From Sinorhizobium sp. 6-70 (GTDB lineage Bacteria; Pseudomonadota; Alphaproteobacteria; Rhizobiales; Rhizobiaceae): a stretch of DNA of 64,000 bases. The notes below the pieces were generated by a model that worked only from the letters and a program-made list of their open reading frames with translations, was not told where the DNA came from and did not search any database. The position numbers and the translations under genes are program-made. Position 1 is the stretch's first letter. Each line of letters starts with the position of its first letter. The stretch spans positions 387,802 through 451,801 of the forward strand of contig NZ_JASKLS010000002.1 of NCBI RefSeq assembly GCF_030124375.1. Reading direction: 5' to 3'. Below, piece after piece: positions 55,008 through 63,925 of this stretch.

Positions 55008-55502
55008 TCACCCCTCCGCAGTCTCGATCGTGGCATCCTTGACGCGGCCGATGATCCGGGCGGGCACGCCGGCAACGATCGCGAAGTTCGGTACATCCCT
55101 GGTCACCACGGCGCCGGCGCCCACCTGGGCGGCCTCCCCGATCGTGACGCCTGCCAGAATGGTGGCATTGCTGCCGATCGAGGCGCGCCGCCTGACCCGT
55201 GTCGGCACGACCGTCCAATCGGCCTGCGATTGGAGACCACCATCCGCATTCACTGCACGTGGATAGATGTCGTTGGTGAACATGACGCCGTGACCGATGA
55301 AGACACCGTCCTCGAGCGTCACCCCTTCGCAGATGAAGGAATGGCTGGAGATCTTGCAGTTCCGGCCGATCGCCGCGTTCTTCTGAATTTCCACGAACGT
55401 GCCGATCCGCGTGCCCGCGCCGACCGCACAACCATAGAGATTGACGAGATCCGGATGATGGATGACAACATCCTCATGCAGCGTGACATCGGACGCGATC
55501 AT
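55008..55502 (-). CDS. Hexapeptide-repeat N-acetyltransferase, WbpD-like
   Basis: The 164-aa left-handed beta-helix protein has repeats VGAGTRIGTFVEIQKN, EGVTLEDGVFIGHGVMFTND, IGSNATILAGVTIGEAA and ends with IVAGVPARIIGRVKD. Its length and FTNDIYPRA match WbpD/WlbB enzymes that acetylate a 3-amino nucleotide sugar. It is the first gene of the minus-strand amino-sugar operon, with a long palindromic repeat just upstream. Confidence 0.9.
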   Translation of the reverse strand: MIASDVTLHEDVVIHHPDLVNLYGCAVGAGTRIGTFVEIQKNAAIGRNCKISSHSFICEGVTLEDGVFIGHGVMFTNDIYPRAVNADGGLQSQADWTVVPTRVRRRASIGSNATILAGVTIGEAAQVGAGAVVTRDVPNFAIVAGVPARIIGRVKDATIETAEG

Positions 55503-56157
55503 GCCGACAAGCCCCTATGCTCTTCCTACAGCGGCCTTGGCGCGTCCACTCGGACGCGCCAAGGCCGCTGTAGCACTTTGAAGTGCTGCATGATTTTCCT
55601 TAAACCGCTTCCGATTTAAGGAATCATGCAGTAGCGGCCGTTGAACTCATATGAACCTGTGAATCTGGCCGGGCCCCCTTTCGCGCTTCTTCTCGGAGCA
55701 AAGAGCCAAACCTTCGAAATTTAAAAGAATTCTTTTTCGCCTAGGCAGTAAAGAAAACAATATTAAGTATTTAAGCCATCGAAAGAGGTATTCGCGTGCA
55801 CAACTTTGATGATCACGCGCTGCAACTCTCATCGGTGGAGCCGAATTTGTATCTTGGCTCTAGCCCAAAATAGTCATTATGCGGGCTACCAGCCGAGTTG
55901 ACGATCGGCGGCGGAGAACATGTCGCTCAATGAAGGGCGACATCCGCGGCCTCGGCCTCAACCAGCAGACCATGTGGCGCGGCAAATGTCCGCGCTCGAT
56001 GTTCGGCAAGCGGCCGAGGGGAATGCCGGATGTAGAAAATCCCGTGTTACTCGCCCGTTCGATGCAACACGTCCAACGTTTGGGTATGTGGCCCGGTCGT
56101 ATTTCAGCGAATAAACTGGTTGTCGCAAATGGATGAACGGGGCGCGGATCGCTAACA
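55503..56157. other. Intergenic region with repeat, between amino-sugar and glycosyltransferase genes
   Basis: This 655-bp gap holds the ABC-type repeat at 55526-55633, then an AT-rich block (55640-55860) and a block (55880-56150) with several short open frames but no ribosome site. It must contain divergent promoters for the acetyltransferase operon and the glycosyltransferase gene. A GAAAGAGGTAT string at about 55780 resembles the AAAAGAGGTA motif seen at 58820 and 59167. Confidence 0.5.
55526..55633. repeat. ABC-type repeat with 22-bp perfect hairpin
   Basis: The left part (55526-55573) is a perfect inverted repeat of 22 bp with loop ACTC, beginning CTACAGCGGCC. The right part is the common block GCACTTTGAAGTGCTGCATG plus a TTCCTTAAA/TTTAAGGAA hairpin ending in ATGCAG. 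This is the most regular copy of the family in the window. Confidence 0.85.
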
Positions 56158-57231
56158 ATGCATCGTGCGGCAGTAGACTTATCGGCAGAACTCGCCACGA
56201 GCGCGTTTCAGCAAATCGCGGCGCTAAGAAGAGCGTGGCAAAGTCGGATGCGCGTTGTCACCGGGCCGCAGCGCTCGGTAAGGCCGACCATTTATTTCCT
56301 GACCCCGGACTACCAGCGGCCCTCGGGCGGCATCAGAGTTATATACCGGCATGTGGACATGCTGAATTCAGCCGGCATGGACGCGTTCGTGCTGCATCAA
56401 CGACGGGGATTCCGCTGCACGTGGTTCGAAAATCGGAGCCGCATCGCCTATGTCGGGGATACGATGGTTCTGCGGGGAGATATCCTCGTGATCCCGGAAG
56501 TGTGCGTTGACATCCTGGACCGTCTTCCTCCCGGCACCGAATACGTAATATTCAACCAGAATGTACATCTCACCTGGGATGCCAAGACGCGTTTTACCGC
56601 AAAGCATTACGCACCCGGCAGCGGCTTGAAGGGTGTTATCGCCGTTTCCAAGCACAACCAAGAGGCGCTGGGCTATGCGTTCGAGCACGTTGATGTTCGC
56701 CGAGTCCACGTCGGCATAGATTCTGGGATGTTTCATCCGGCCGAGGGCCCTCGAACAAACCGCATCGCCTATATGCCACGGAGGATGCCCGGCGATGCCT
56801 TCAAGGTGCTGGAACTTTTACGCGGGCGCGGACTTCTCGATGGCTGGGACGTGGTGCCGCTGGACCGTATTCCCCAGTCAGAAGTTGCCATGCAATTGCA
56901 GACAACGAAAATGTTTCTGGCCGTCTCCCACCAGGAAGGTCTGGGTCTCCCGCCCGCCGAAGCGATGGCCTGCGGAAACTATGTGGTTGGTTACCACGGT
57001 TTTGGCGGGCGAGAATTCTTCCGCCCGGACTTCAGTGCCCCCATCGAAGCTGGTGACCTCCTCGGCCTCGCGCAAGCGATCGAGCATGCGATAACGATGG
57101 AACATGCGCATCCGGGCTGGTGCCAGGCGCGGGGCGCCAAGGCATCCAGGTTTATCTCGTCAGAGTATTCGCTTGAACGGGAGCAGGAAGAGGTGACGCA
57201 GATTTACGCGGATTTCCTGGAGGCGACATGA
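56158..57231 (+). CDS. Glycosyltransferase, GT4-like
   Basis: The 357-aa protein has a GT-B-like layout: IYFLTPDYQRPSGGIRVIYR at the N-terminal domain, VIAVSKHNQEALGYAFEH between domains, and a C-terminal HQEGLGLPPAEAMACGNYVV with the conserved E-x7-E donor region. It probably adds a sugar to the lipid-linked repeat unit. ATG at 56158 is the first; an internal ATG near 56248 starts closer to the conserved domain. No strong ribosome site is seen, so the start is uncertain. Confidence 0.8.
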   Translation: MHRAAVDLSAELATSAFQQIAALRRAWQSRMRVVTGPQRSVRPTIYFLTPDYQRPSGGIRVIYRHVDMLNSAGMDAFVLHQRRGFRCTWFENRSRIAYVGDTMVLRGDILVIPEVCVDILDRLPPGTEYVIFNQNVHLTWDAKTRFTAKHYAPGSGLKGVIAVSKHNQEALGYAFEHVDVRRVHVGIDSGMFHPAEGPRTNRIAYMPRRMPGDAFKVLELLRGRGLLDGWDVVPLDRIPQSEVAMQLQTTKMFLAVSHQEGLGLPPAEAMACGNYVVGYHGFGGREFFRPDFSAPIEAGDLLGLAQAIEHAITMEHAHPGWCQARGAKASRFISSEYSLEREQEEVTQIYADFLEAT

Positions 57232-57348
57232 TCCGTTGCGCCTCACGTCCGATCGTGCCGGACATTCAGTCGAAAGACCTTTACCAAGATGGCGTATCGC
57301 TGGAACAGCGGTTGATGTCGCGTTCCGAAGGCACTGGAGGCCTACCTT

Positions 57349-58485
57349 ATGACACGATCGACGCTGGGTGTGTTCAACACTCTGTTGGTGACGTTGACAA
57401 AGGGCCGGCGCCGGAAGCCTGTTCCGCTGCAGCGCGTCCCTCGCGTCAGCGTTGTGATCCCGTGCTACAATTATGGCCGCTATCTGCGCCAATGCGTCGA
57501 AAGTGTCACGCAGAACCAGCCAGGCATCGAAGTCGAGGTGATCATAGTCGATGACAGGTCGACAGACGACAGCCTCGCTGTCGCGTTATCGCTCCAGGGC
57601 CGCGACACACGCATACGTGTGATCCAGCACCAGCAAAACAAGGGCCATATCGCGACTTACAATGAGGGCCTGAATGCGGCAACCGGGGAGTTCGTGTTGC
57701 TGTTATCGGCCGATGACCTCGTGACGCCGGGCGCGCTTCCCAGAGCTGCCGCACTTTTGATTGCCGAGCCATCCGTCGGAATGGTCTACGGCAACGCCAT
57801 TCACTTCAGCAAGGACTTGCCAGAGAGTCGCAGCGAAGGAACCGACTGGATCATTTGGTCCGGCGCGACCTGGCTGCAGGGCCGTTGTCGCTCGGGATAT
57901 AACGTCATCGCGTCGCCGGAGGCCGTGATGCGAACTGCTGTGCTGCGCGAAATCGGCGGATATCGCGCGGACCTGCCGCACGCGGGTGACTTCGAGATGT
58001 GGCTACGGACCTCTGCGGTTTCCGACATTGGCTTTGTGGTCGGCGTGGATCAGGCCTATTACCGGCACCACGCAACCAACATGAACAAACAGGACTTCAG
58101 TTCCGGCACCGCGCTCGGTCAGTTGATCGATCTCAAGCAGCGCTGGCAGTCCTTCGAAGCCGTGTTCGCGGGGGTCGGGCGCGGCCTGACGGAAGGATCA
58201 CAACTTTTGGAACTTGCTCGCCGCACCATGGCACGCCAAGCGCTTGAGAACGTCAACTATGCGTATGCCAGGGGCTTCCGTGACTTTCCGGTTGACGCGT
58301 TCGAGGCCCTTGCAAACGAAATCCACCGGGATACGGGAAACACGAAAACAGGTCGAGCGCTTGCCAGACGCAAGCGGCTGGGAATGACCGCGCTGCCGCT
58401 GCACCCGCTGTGGGCCGCCTCCGCACTCCGTTGGCGCCTGGAGGAATTGTGTCGGCGATGGCGACGCGCTCAAATCGGGATCTGA
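57349..58485 (+). CDS. Glycosyltransferase family 2
   Basis: The 378-aa GT-A enzyme has VSVVIPCYNYGRYLRQCVES, VIIVDDRSTDDSL, and the metal-binding LLLSADDLVTPGALPR (DxD position). The later HAGDFEMWLRTSAV segment is typical of GT2 bacterial transferases. GGAGG precedes the ATG. The acceptor and donor are unknown; it is one of four glycosyltransferases in the window. It is downstream of the GT4-like gene. Confidence 0.88.
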   Translation: MTRSTLGVFNTLLVTLTKGRRRKPVPLQRVPRVSVVIPCYNYGRYLRQCVESVTQNQPGIEVEVIIVDDRSTDDSLAVALSLQGRDTRIRVIQHQQNKGHIATYNEGLNAATGEFVLLLSADDLVTPGALPRAAALLIAEPSVGMVYGNAIHFSKDLPESRSEGTDWIIWSGATWLQGRCRSGYNVIASPEAVMRTAVLREIGGYRADLPHAGDFEMWLRTSAVSDIGFVVGVDQAYYRHHATNMNKQDFSSGTALGQLIDLKQRWQSFEAVFAGVGRGLTEGSQLLELARRTMARQALENVNYAYARGFRDFPVDAFEALANEIHRDTGNTKTGRALARRKRLGMTALPLHPLWAASALRWRLEELCRRWRRAQIGI

Positions 58486-58628
58486 GACTCTCCGTAGCAG
58501 AACTTTCTAAAACCACGGCTCTGTAGGTCAGTAGCCACCGATCGGTCCGAGCGCGGGCCAGTTGCCATCAGCTTTCGGCGGTCTGTCGCCCGGTTCGCAC
58601 ACATCTCGGGCGACATCCTATCGTCCAG

Positions 58629-58734
58629 CTACTGCATGTCGCCTTTAATCGTAGCCGATTAAAGGACAGAACATGCAACAATTCAAAGTGCTACAGCCTT
58701 TTTTGCGCGTCTGAAAAGACGCGCGGCGCTGTAG
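58629..58734. repeat. ABC-type palindromic repeat copy
   Basis: The copy reads CTACTGCATG, a hairpin around CTTTAATCGTAGCCGATTAA, ACATGCAACAATTCAAAGTG, CTACAGCC, then GCGCGTCTGAAAAGACGCGC and GGCGCTGTAG. It has the same orientation as the copy at 31074 and the reverse of those at 19477 and 55526. Confidence 0.8.
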
Positions 58735-58819
58735 TGAACAACCGTGCTCAGTTTTCCACGTCGACAATATGCCGCCGCGATTCGGTCGCGAGATGAAGAT
58801 ATCACAGCCAGGAATGCTC

Positions 58820-58840
58820 AAAAGAGGTATCGGCTATAAT
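58820..58840 (+). promoter_or_regulatory. AAAAGAGGTA motif with TATAAT box, copy 1
   Basis: AAAAGAGGTA is followed five bases later by a perfect TATAAT. The motif recurs at 59167, seven bases before TATAAG. Conserved spacing to a -10-like box suggests a regulator site or an alternative promoter element for this region. Confidence 0.35.
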
Positions 58841-59166
58841 AACACGCTATACTACATATGTATGATTTTTCGAAATTACATCGCCGTCGTGTAAGTGCTT
58901 ATACTCCTTTTTTCAGTCATAATGCCCCAATTTGGTCGTTTCGTCCTCGATGCCATTATAGTAGCCTAATTTTTATTAGTTTTTACTTAAGTATATATTC
59001 GGCGAAATTTTGGTGATGAAGTCGGTGCGCACAGTCATCGGTCGGATGCCTCGAATGACTTTCACTGCGCGCCAAGGGGGCTAAGGCCATGAACTCAGCG
59101 CGATCAGTTAGCTGCAGCAAATTCGCTGCCTCGATTATCCGTCGGCGGATGATGCACCCGTACCGC

Positions 59167-59189
59167 AAAAGAGGTACGTCTACTATAAG
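59167..59189 (+). promoter_or_regulatory. AAAAGAGGTA motif with TATAAG box, copy 2
   Basis: This is the second copy of the ten-base motif, about 285 bp upstream of the luxR-type start at 59453, again followed by a -10-like box. Confidence 0.35.
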
Positions 59190-59452
59190 ATTTTGGGGGT
59201 CTTTACCCTACATTGGAATAGGGCAGACTGCGAATGACGGCCTGGATCTGCCTGGGGGCAGCGGCCGAGGCCCTTAGGCCACCTCGGCGTCATAACTTCA
59301 AGCATTACTTATGTAGTGAATTTCGCTTCAAAGGCAGGGTATATTTGCCACGTTTTCAGTTGAAATCTGCAAAGTAGAATCTCGCGCAAGCAAGAAATAT
59401 CAATACACCGAAAAATATTGCGACGAGATTGCTATTGGGGAGACGTATAACT

Positions 59453-60232
59453 ATGAAATTGATAGCCAATGGAAAAGATATACAAAACGAAATTTCCGCG
59501 CAAGTCGACAACAATATTGGCACAAGCACGGAGCAACCTTCGGTTCCGGAACGCTTGCTTGTGATTATCGACAGTCGGGCGCTTGATCGCCAATGCCTGG
59601 CGCAAAGCATAGTGTCCCACAAGGCGGACATGCGCGTCCTGGCATTCGGTTCGATCGAAGAATGGCGGCAACAGCGACACCAACATCCGCCGCTGTCCTC
59701 GATCCTGCTGAACGTCGGCGGAAGAAAGATCGTTGATCCGGCCGTTGCCGAGGAAATAAGGAGGCTCGCATCCGAGTTCGAACCGGCGCCGGTGGTCGTA
59801 CTGGCCGATACGGACGAGCTCGCCCAGATAATGAAGGCGCTCGAGTATGGCGCCAAGGGCTATATTCCTTCCTCGGTCAGCATAGATGTGTGCATCGAGG
59901 CAATCGATCTCGCCGTGGCAGGTGGGACCTTCGTTCCGGCAAGCAGCGTATTCGCAATGCGTCGGCTGCTCGAAACGGGCAATACGGTTGCGCGTCCCTT
60001 GGCCGGCATGTTCACGGCGCGTCAAGCCGAAGTGGTGGAGGCTCTGCGGCGCGGAAAAGCGAACAAGATCATTGCCTATGAGCTCAACCTTCGAGAAAGC
60101 ACCGTCAAGGTTCACATCCGCAACATCATGAAGAAGGTCAAGGCCACGAACAGGACGGAAGTCGCCTATAAGATCAATGATCTGTTTCCCAGCGATCCTT
60201 CAAGCGACGAAACGAACTGGCCAGATCACTGA
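59453..60232 (+). CDS. LuxR-family regulator with pseudo-receiver domain
   Basis: The 259-aa protein has an N-terminal receiver-like domain and a C-terminal LuxR HTH (MFTARQAEVVEALRRGKANK, then ELNLRESTVKVHIRNIMKK). In the receiver, the phospho-acceptor Asp at the end of the third strand appears replaced by Asn (SSILLNVGGRK), and the usual Lys is lacking (GYIPSSVS). It therefore probably works without phosphorylation. GGGGAGA lies nine bases upstream of the ATG. It is convergent with the ExoY-like gene. It probably controls exopolysaccharide genes together with the related protein at 42348-43094. Confidence 0.88.
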   Translation: MKLIANGKDIQNEISAQVDNNIGTSTEQPSVPERLLVIIDSRALDRQCLAQSIVSHKADMRVLAFGSIEEWRQQRHQHPPLSSILLNVGGRKIVDPAVAEEIRRLASEFEPAPVVVLADTDELAQIMKALEYGAKGYIPSSVSIDVCIEAIDLAVAGGTFVPASSVFAMRRLLETGNTVARPLAGMFTARQAEVVEALRRGKANKIIAYELNLRESTVKVHIRNIMKKVKATNRTEVAYKINDLFPSDPSSDETNWPDH

Positions 60233-60326
60233 ACAGGGGACCGGCGGGCGCCTAACGATCGTCCTCCGGCCCCTTGCGCGTGGCGCTGTCAGACAACGCC
60301 GACCTTCGTGTGCGCGAGAATGGTTG

Positions 60327-61007
60327 TCAAACCCCCGTCCCGCGCACAACCACAAAGATTGTCCTCGACAGAATTGAAAGATCAGTGCCGAAGGACACAA
60401 TGCCAGCATAGCGTGTGTCGTATATTGCGCGCTGGGCAAATGTAGACATGTTACGCTCGCTGACCTGCCAGAGCCCGGTGATCCCAGGTCGTAAAGTGAA
60501 GTATGCACTGCCGGGGTAATTTGGCCGCTGCTCCGGCAGCATCGGCCGTGGGCCAACGAGGCTCATGTCGCCAAGAAGGACATTCAAGAGCTGCGGCAAC
60601 TCGTCGATAGAATATTTGCGCAGATATTTGCCGAGCGACGTCACACGAGGATCATTTTGAAGCTTCTGCGTCTGATCCCACTCGACGCGAGCCGGGGGGT
60701 TGGCCTCCAGATATTCCTCCAGCCTCCGTTCCGCGTCGGGAACCATGGTGCGAAGTTTCCAGAGTTTGAAAACTCTTCCTCCCTTGCCAAGCCGTGGCTG
60801 ACAAAAAAATGCTTTCTCGCCATCCAGGCGAATGAGCAACGCCAGGACGCCGATGATGGCCAAGGCTAATGGTCCGATTATCAATGTCGCCAAGATGTCA
60901 AAACCGCGTTTGGCGGTCAGATAGAAGGGCCGGGTGCCTATCGCCGAATCGCGCGATAGCGGCCGCGCAATGAGCCAGTGCGGGTATATCCTAGGATTTT
61001 TCGACAT
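60327..61007 (-). CDS. ExoY-like undecaprenyl-phosphate sugar phosphotransferase
   Basis: The 226-aa protein, the same size as S. meliloti ExoY, has one N-terminal membrane helix ([19 protein letters not shown]) and the bacterial sugar transferase domain: [68 protein letters not shown]. It transfers a sugar-1-phosphate to the lipid carrier and so starts repeat-unit synthesis. GGAGGGG precedes the ATG. It is likely the initiating enzyme of this locus. Confidence 0.93.
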   Translation of the reverse strand: MSKNPRIYPHWLIARPLSRDSAIGTRPFYLTAKRGFDILATLIIGPLALAIIGVLALLIRLDGEKAFFCQPRLGKGGRVFKLWKLRTMVPDAERRLEEYLEANPPARVEWDQTQKLQNDPRVTSLGKYLRKYSIDELPQLLNVLLGDMSLVGPRPMLPEQRPNYPGSAYFTLRPGITGLWQVSERNMSTFAQRAIYDTRYAGIVSFGTDLSILSRTIFVVVRGTGV

Positions 61008-61731
61008 CGCGCCCCTCCACGATTAATAGTGGACTCGCCGCAAGCGCAGATATCTCTGCCCTAGTCTCGGAATGAAAACCCGATGCAGGATAAATATATA
61101 TGACTTTTAACTCAAATAACCTATGTATTTCGCTTACGGCATTATAATTTTATTAAGTAAACTATTGTGATATCAATAGATCGTCTTTAGATAATTTGAT
61201 TTAGTATTACAACAACGCGGTTATATTATTTTGCACTTTGCACGTCAGAAAATGTTCTACTCCAGCCCTCTGCAGCAGTTGCTTCATGGGTAGCGCGGCA
61301 ATCGAAACCTGACCTGCTCCCCTGCTCCGGTTCTTCGACGAGGAAGCTGCGTCTCGGTGAGACCACAGCCGCGCCAGCTCCGCGACGACTTCCGCAAGGA
61401 AGCTGACCCCCGATCGAAGACAGCATGACCGCGCTTGCCCGGTTCTTGGAAGACATCCGACCTGCTGACGTGGGCAGCAGATTGAGTGAGAATGTCAGCC
61501 TGCAGCGCTGCCGGTGAGGTATGGAATACCCTCTTTCGTTGGAGGCCACTGGTAAGCAGTCGGTGCCCTGGTCGAATTGACCACGATTTCTACCACATCC
61601 GGCCTCGGGTCCGCGGCAAACGCACGCCACGCCGACAGGGATGTCACCCGCCTGAGGAAGCCATAGGATAAAGAGCCATGCAGGCAGCCGAACCAATCCA
61701 CTTGGTGCCGTGAGGGGGCCGCAGTCGGCCG
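61008..61731. other. 724-bp intergenic region, AT-rich then GC-rich, possibly a decayed gene
   Basis: The first 230 bp are very AT-rich and hold the promoter of the ExoY-like gene. From about 61240 the composition becomes gene-like and overlapping minus-strand frames are open (61226-61696 and 61495-61701), but no start signal or family match was recognised. This fits an eroded coding sequence, possibly part of a mobile element; unproven. Confidence 0.4.
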
Positions 61732-62664
61732 CTACGACCGATCACGAGGCGGAGCAGACGGCGCTGCTAGGTTCCATCCGCCATTCAGCTCAGACGCGCG
61801 TACGCCCGCCGCAAGCGCAAGCATGATCCCAGATCTGTAGAAGCGAATGAGAACGACGCCAAGAAATGCGAGTGCACGCGGCCGCCAGCCTTTCAGTCGC
61901 TCCGAGGAGGCAATCCGGACCAACTCTGCCGGGGGAGAGAGCGCAACGGCAACGCTGCGAAGGACCCAGCGCAGTCGCCAGCCGGATTTGGACTGAATGC
62001 GCGCAAAATCATGTATTGTGTGGCGTCGCCATTTCCTTGCGAGATCGCCAAAGGTTCTCCGCGCCGGATGGTAGACGATCATGTTGGGACAATAGTGTGT
62101 GCGATAACCCTGACCCAATGCCCGCTGACCCCAATCGCGATCCTCCGCGATCTCTATCCCCCCAAATGGGCCAACTGCCAAAAAGACCTCCCTACGAACG
62201 GCAAGATTACCGGTTCCAGTGAACCCTTGCCGGGCGATGTACTCCTTCATGCGATAGGCGAATACGCTCTCATAGGCTTCCAGGAGGGTAAGCCGGCAGG
62301 GATCCTGATACGCGATCCGCACATCGCCACCGAGGACTGCAATCTGGGGATCTTGCAAAAAACGGCGCTCGATCTCGCCCAGCCAGTTGGCGTCGGCAAT
62401 GCAATCGGCATCGATAAACGCAAGGATCTCCCCGTTCGCATATGATGCCCCGAGGTTGCGTGCCGGTCCCGGACCAGGGATCGGTTGAGACAAGAGTCGA
62501 ACTGCAGGGAAGCTCGAGCAAATCGCCGTTGGTTTTGCCTTCGAGCCGTTGTCTACGACGATGAACTCGACCGGCTGTCGGACACCTTCCTGGCCGCAAA
62601 GGGATCTGAGGCAAAATCTCAGTGCCTCTGGCTGATTAAGATGCGGGATAATGACGCTGATCAT
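61732..62664 (-). CDS. Glycosyltransferase family 2
   Basis: The 310-aa GT-A enzyme has ISVIIPHLNQPEALRFCLRS, EFIVVDNGSKAKP, GPGPARNLGASYANGEIL and the metal-binding FIDADCIADANWLGEIE. The EIAEDRDWGQRALGQGY segment is the catalytic base region. A hydrophobic stretch near the C-terminus (ALAFLGVVLIRFYRSGIML) may anchor it to the membrane. It overlaps the GT4 gene by 29 bp, so the two are co-translated. Confidence 0.9.
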   Translation of the reverse strand: MISVIIPHLNQPEALRFCLRSLCGQEGVRQPVEFIVVDNGSKAKPTAICSSFPAVRLLSQPIPGPGPARNLGASYANGEILAFIDADCIADANWLGEIERRFLQDPQIAVLGGDVRIAYQDPCRLTLLEAYESVFAYRMKEYIARQGFTGTGNLAVRREVFLAVGPFGGIEIAEDRDWGQRALGQGYRTHYCPNMIVYHPARRTFGDLARKWRRHTIHDFARIQSKSGWRLRWVLRSVAVALSPPAELVRIASSERLKGWRPRALAFLGVVLIRFYRSGIMLALAAGVRASELNGGWNLAAPSAPPRDRS

Positions 62665-63925
62665 TGACGCTCAATCCCGGCCGGAACAGGGTTCGATACA
62701 TGTCGAGATACTGCCGGGCCTCGCCCGGCCATTGAAAGCGGCGTTCGGCGACAGCGCGGCCTAAGACGCCCATGCGCTTACGTCGGTCCGGGTCGTCGAT
62801 CAGGCCGACTATGCCGCTCGCGAGGGCTTGCGGCGTGTGCTCCGGGACGACAAGCGCCGCACCTTCCGCTTCACGTGTCGCCTGGCCCAGACTAAACTGG
62901 ACGATCGGCAAGCCTAACATCATGTATTCAAATACCTTGTTCATGGAGAGCTTGTCGTTAAACTCGTTCGGCGGATCCGGGATGATCCCGAGACTAAGGG
63001 CCGACAGATGCGCCATGAGCCGGGGACCACTGAGATAACCGGTAAAGCGCAACGAGCTTTCCAGCTTGAACTCGGCAGAAAGCGCCTTCAGCCGGTTGAG
63101 TTCGGGTCCATCGCCGATGATGACGCAATGAATGTCGTCACGCTTTCGAACACGGACGACCTCGTCCATGGCGCGTACAAGGGTTTCCACACCGTCCTGT
63201 GCACCCATGATGCCGATGTATCCCACGAGATGCTTTCCTGGGACCATGAGCGACGGCTCAGCCTCCGTGCGGTGAAACCTGGAGGCTTCAGGATAGCTCT
63301 TCACAACGACTACCCGGTCAGGAGGCATGCCGCCGCGTGCAACGGCGATATCGCGAAAGCTTTCATTCGTGGCGATGCTCGCATCCGCGACGCGGAAAGT
63401 CTGCCTTTCGAAGAAGCAGAGCAACCGATAGAGGAGGTCTTTGCGGCCGAACTTCGTGTAGTAGAGCTCCGGTCCGAGATCATGGTGGTCGAACACGAAG
63501 AAGGTACCAAAAAGCAGCTTGTGCAGCAGCGCGATGAGGAACATCAGGTCCGGCGGGTTGCACGCCTGTATGACGTCGATCCGCCTGCGTCGCCGTGCAC
63601 GGAATGAAAGGAGGCCGTGATGGACAAGGGCGGAGAAATACTCCCGCAGATATCCTGCAATCGAAGCTGCTTCATGTAGCGGATACCGATAGATATGTAT
63701 GCCGTCGATCACCTCGTACGCTTCGTCGTAGCCCTTGCCCGCGGGACAGATCACGGACACCTCGTAGCCAGCTCCGTGCAGCGCCTGCGCTTCTTGCCAG
63801 ACCCGCCGATCAAAGGGAACGGGTAGGTTTTCGACAAGGATCAGGACATGGCGGCATTGTGACATGCTGGCCCCGCGAAGATTTCGAGAACGGCGTCGAA
63901 GCTCACCATACGTTTGGTCGTCCAT
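62636..63925 (-). CDS. Glycosyltransferase family 4
   Basis: The 429-aa GT-B enzyme has HVLILVENLPVPFDRRVWQE and a donor domain with VGYIGIMGAQDGVETLV, VIIGDGPELNRLKAL, LSMNKVFEYMMLGLPIVQFS. It retains the sugar configuration on transfer, by family. Start ATG at 63925 has GGAGG three bases upstream, which is close; an internal ATG at 63865 begins just before the conserved part. It is first of the two-gene operon with the GT2 gene. Confidence 0.9.
   Translation of the reverse strand: MDDQTYGELRRRSRNLRGASMSQCRHVLILVENLPVPFDRRVWQEAQALHGAGYEVSVICPAGKGYDEAYEVIDGIHIYRYPLHEAASIAGYLREYFSALVHHGLLSFRARRRRRIDVIQACNPPDLMFLIALLHKLLFGTFFVFDHHDLGPELYYTKFGRKDLLYRLLCFFERQTFRVADASIATNESFRDIAVARGGMPPDRVVVVKSYPEASRFHRTEAEPSLMVPGKHLVGYIGIMGAQDGVETLVRAMDEVVRVRKRDDIHCVIIGDGPELNRLKALSAEFKLESSLRFTGYLSGPRLMAHLSALSLGIIPDPPNEFNDKLSMNKVFEYMMLGLPIVQFSLGQATREAEGAALVVPEHTPQALASGIVGLIDDPDRRKRMGVLGRAVAERRFQWPGEARQYLDMYRTLFRPGLSVNDQRHYPAS

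Larger units (their letters stand above)
58486..59452. other. 967-bp AT-rich intergenic region upstream of luxR-type gene
   Basis: It contains the ABC-type repeat at 58629-58734, two AAAAGAGGTA promoter-like motifs (58820 and 59167), a TATAAT box and several short, unsupported frames (for example 59089-59277). Base composition is clearly more AT-rich than the flanking genes. No complete gene or RNA was recognised, but an unannotated small RNA is possible. Confidence 0.5.

Noticed and set aside
59089..59277. 62-codon small gene upstream of the luxR-type gene
   Set aside because: Weak start context and it runs through a promoter-like motif; no homology recognised.
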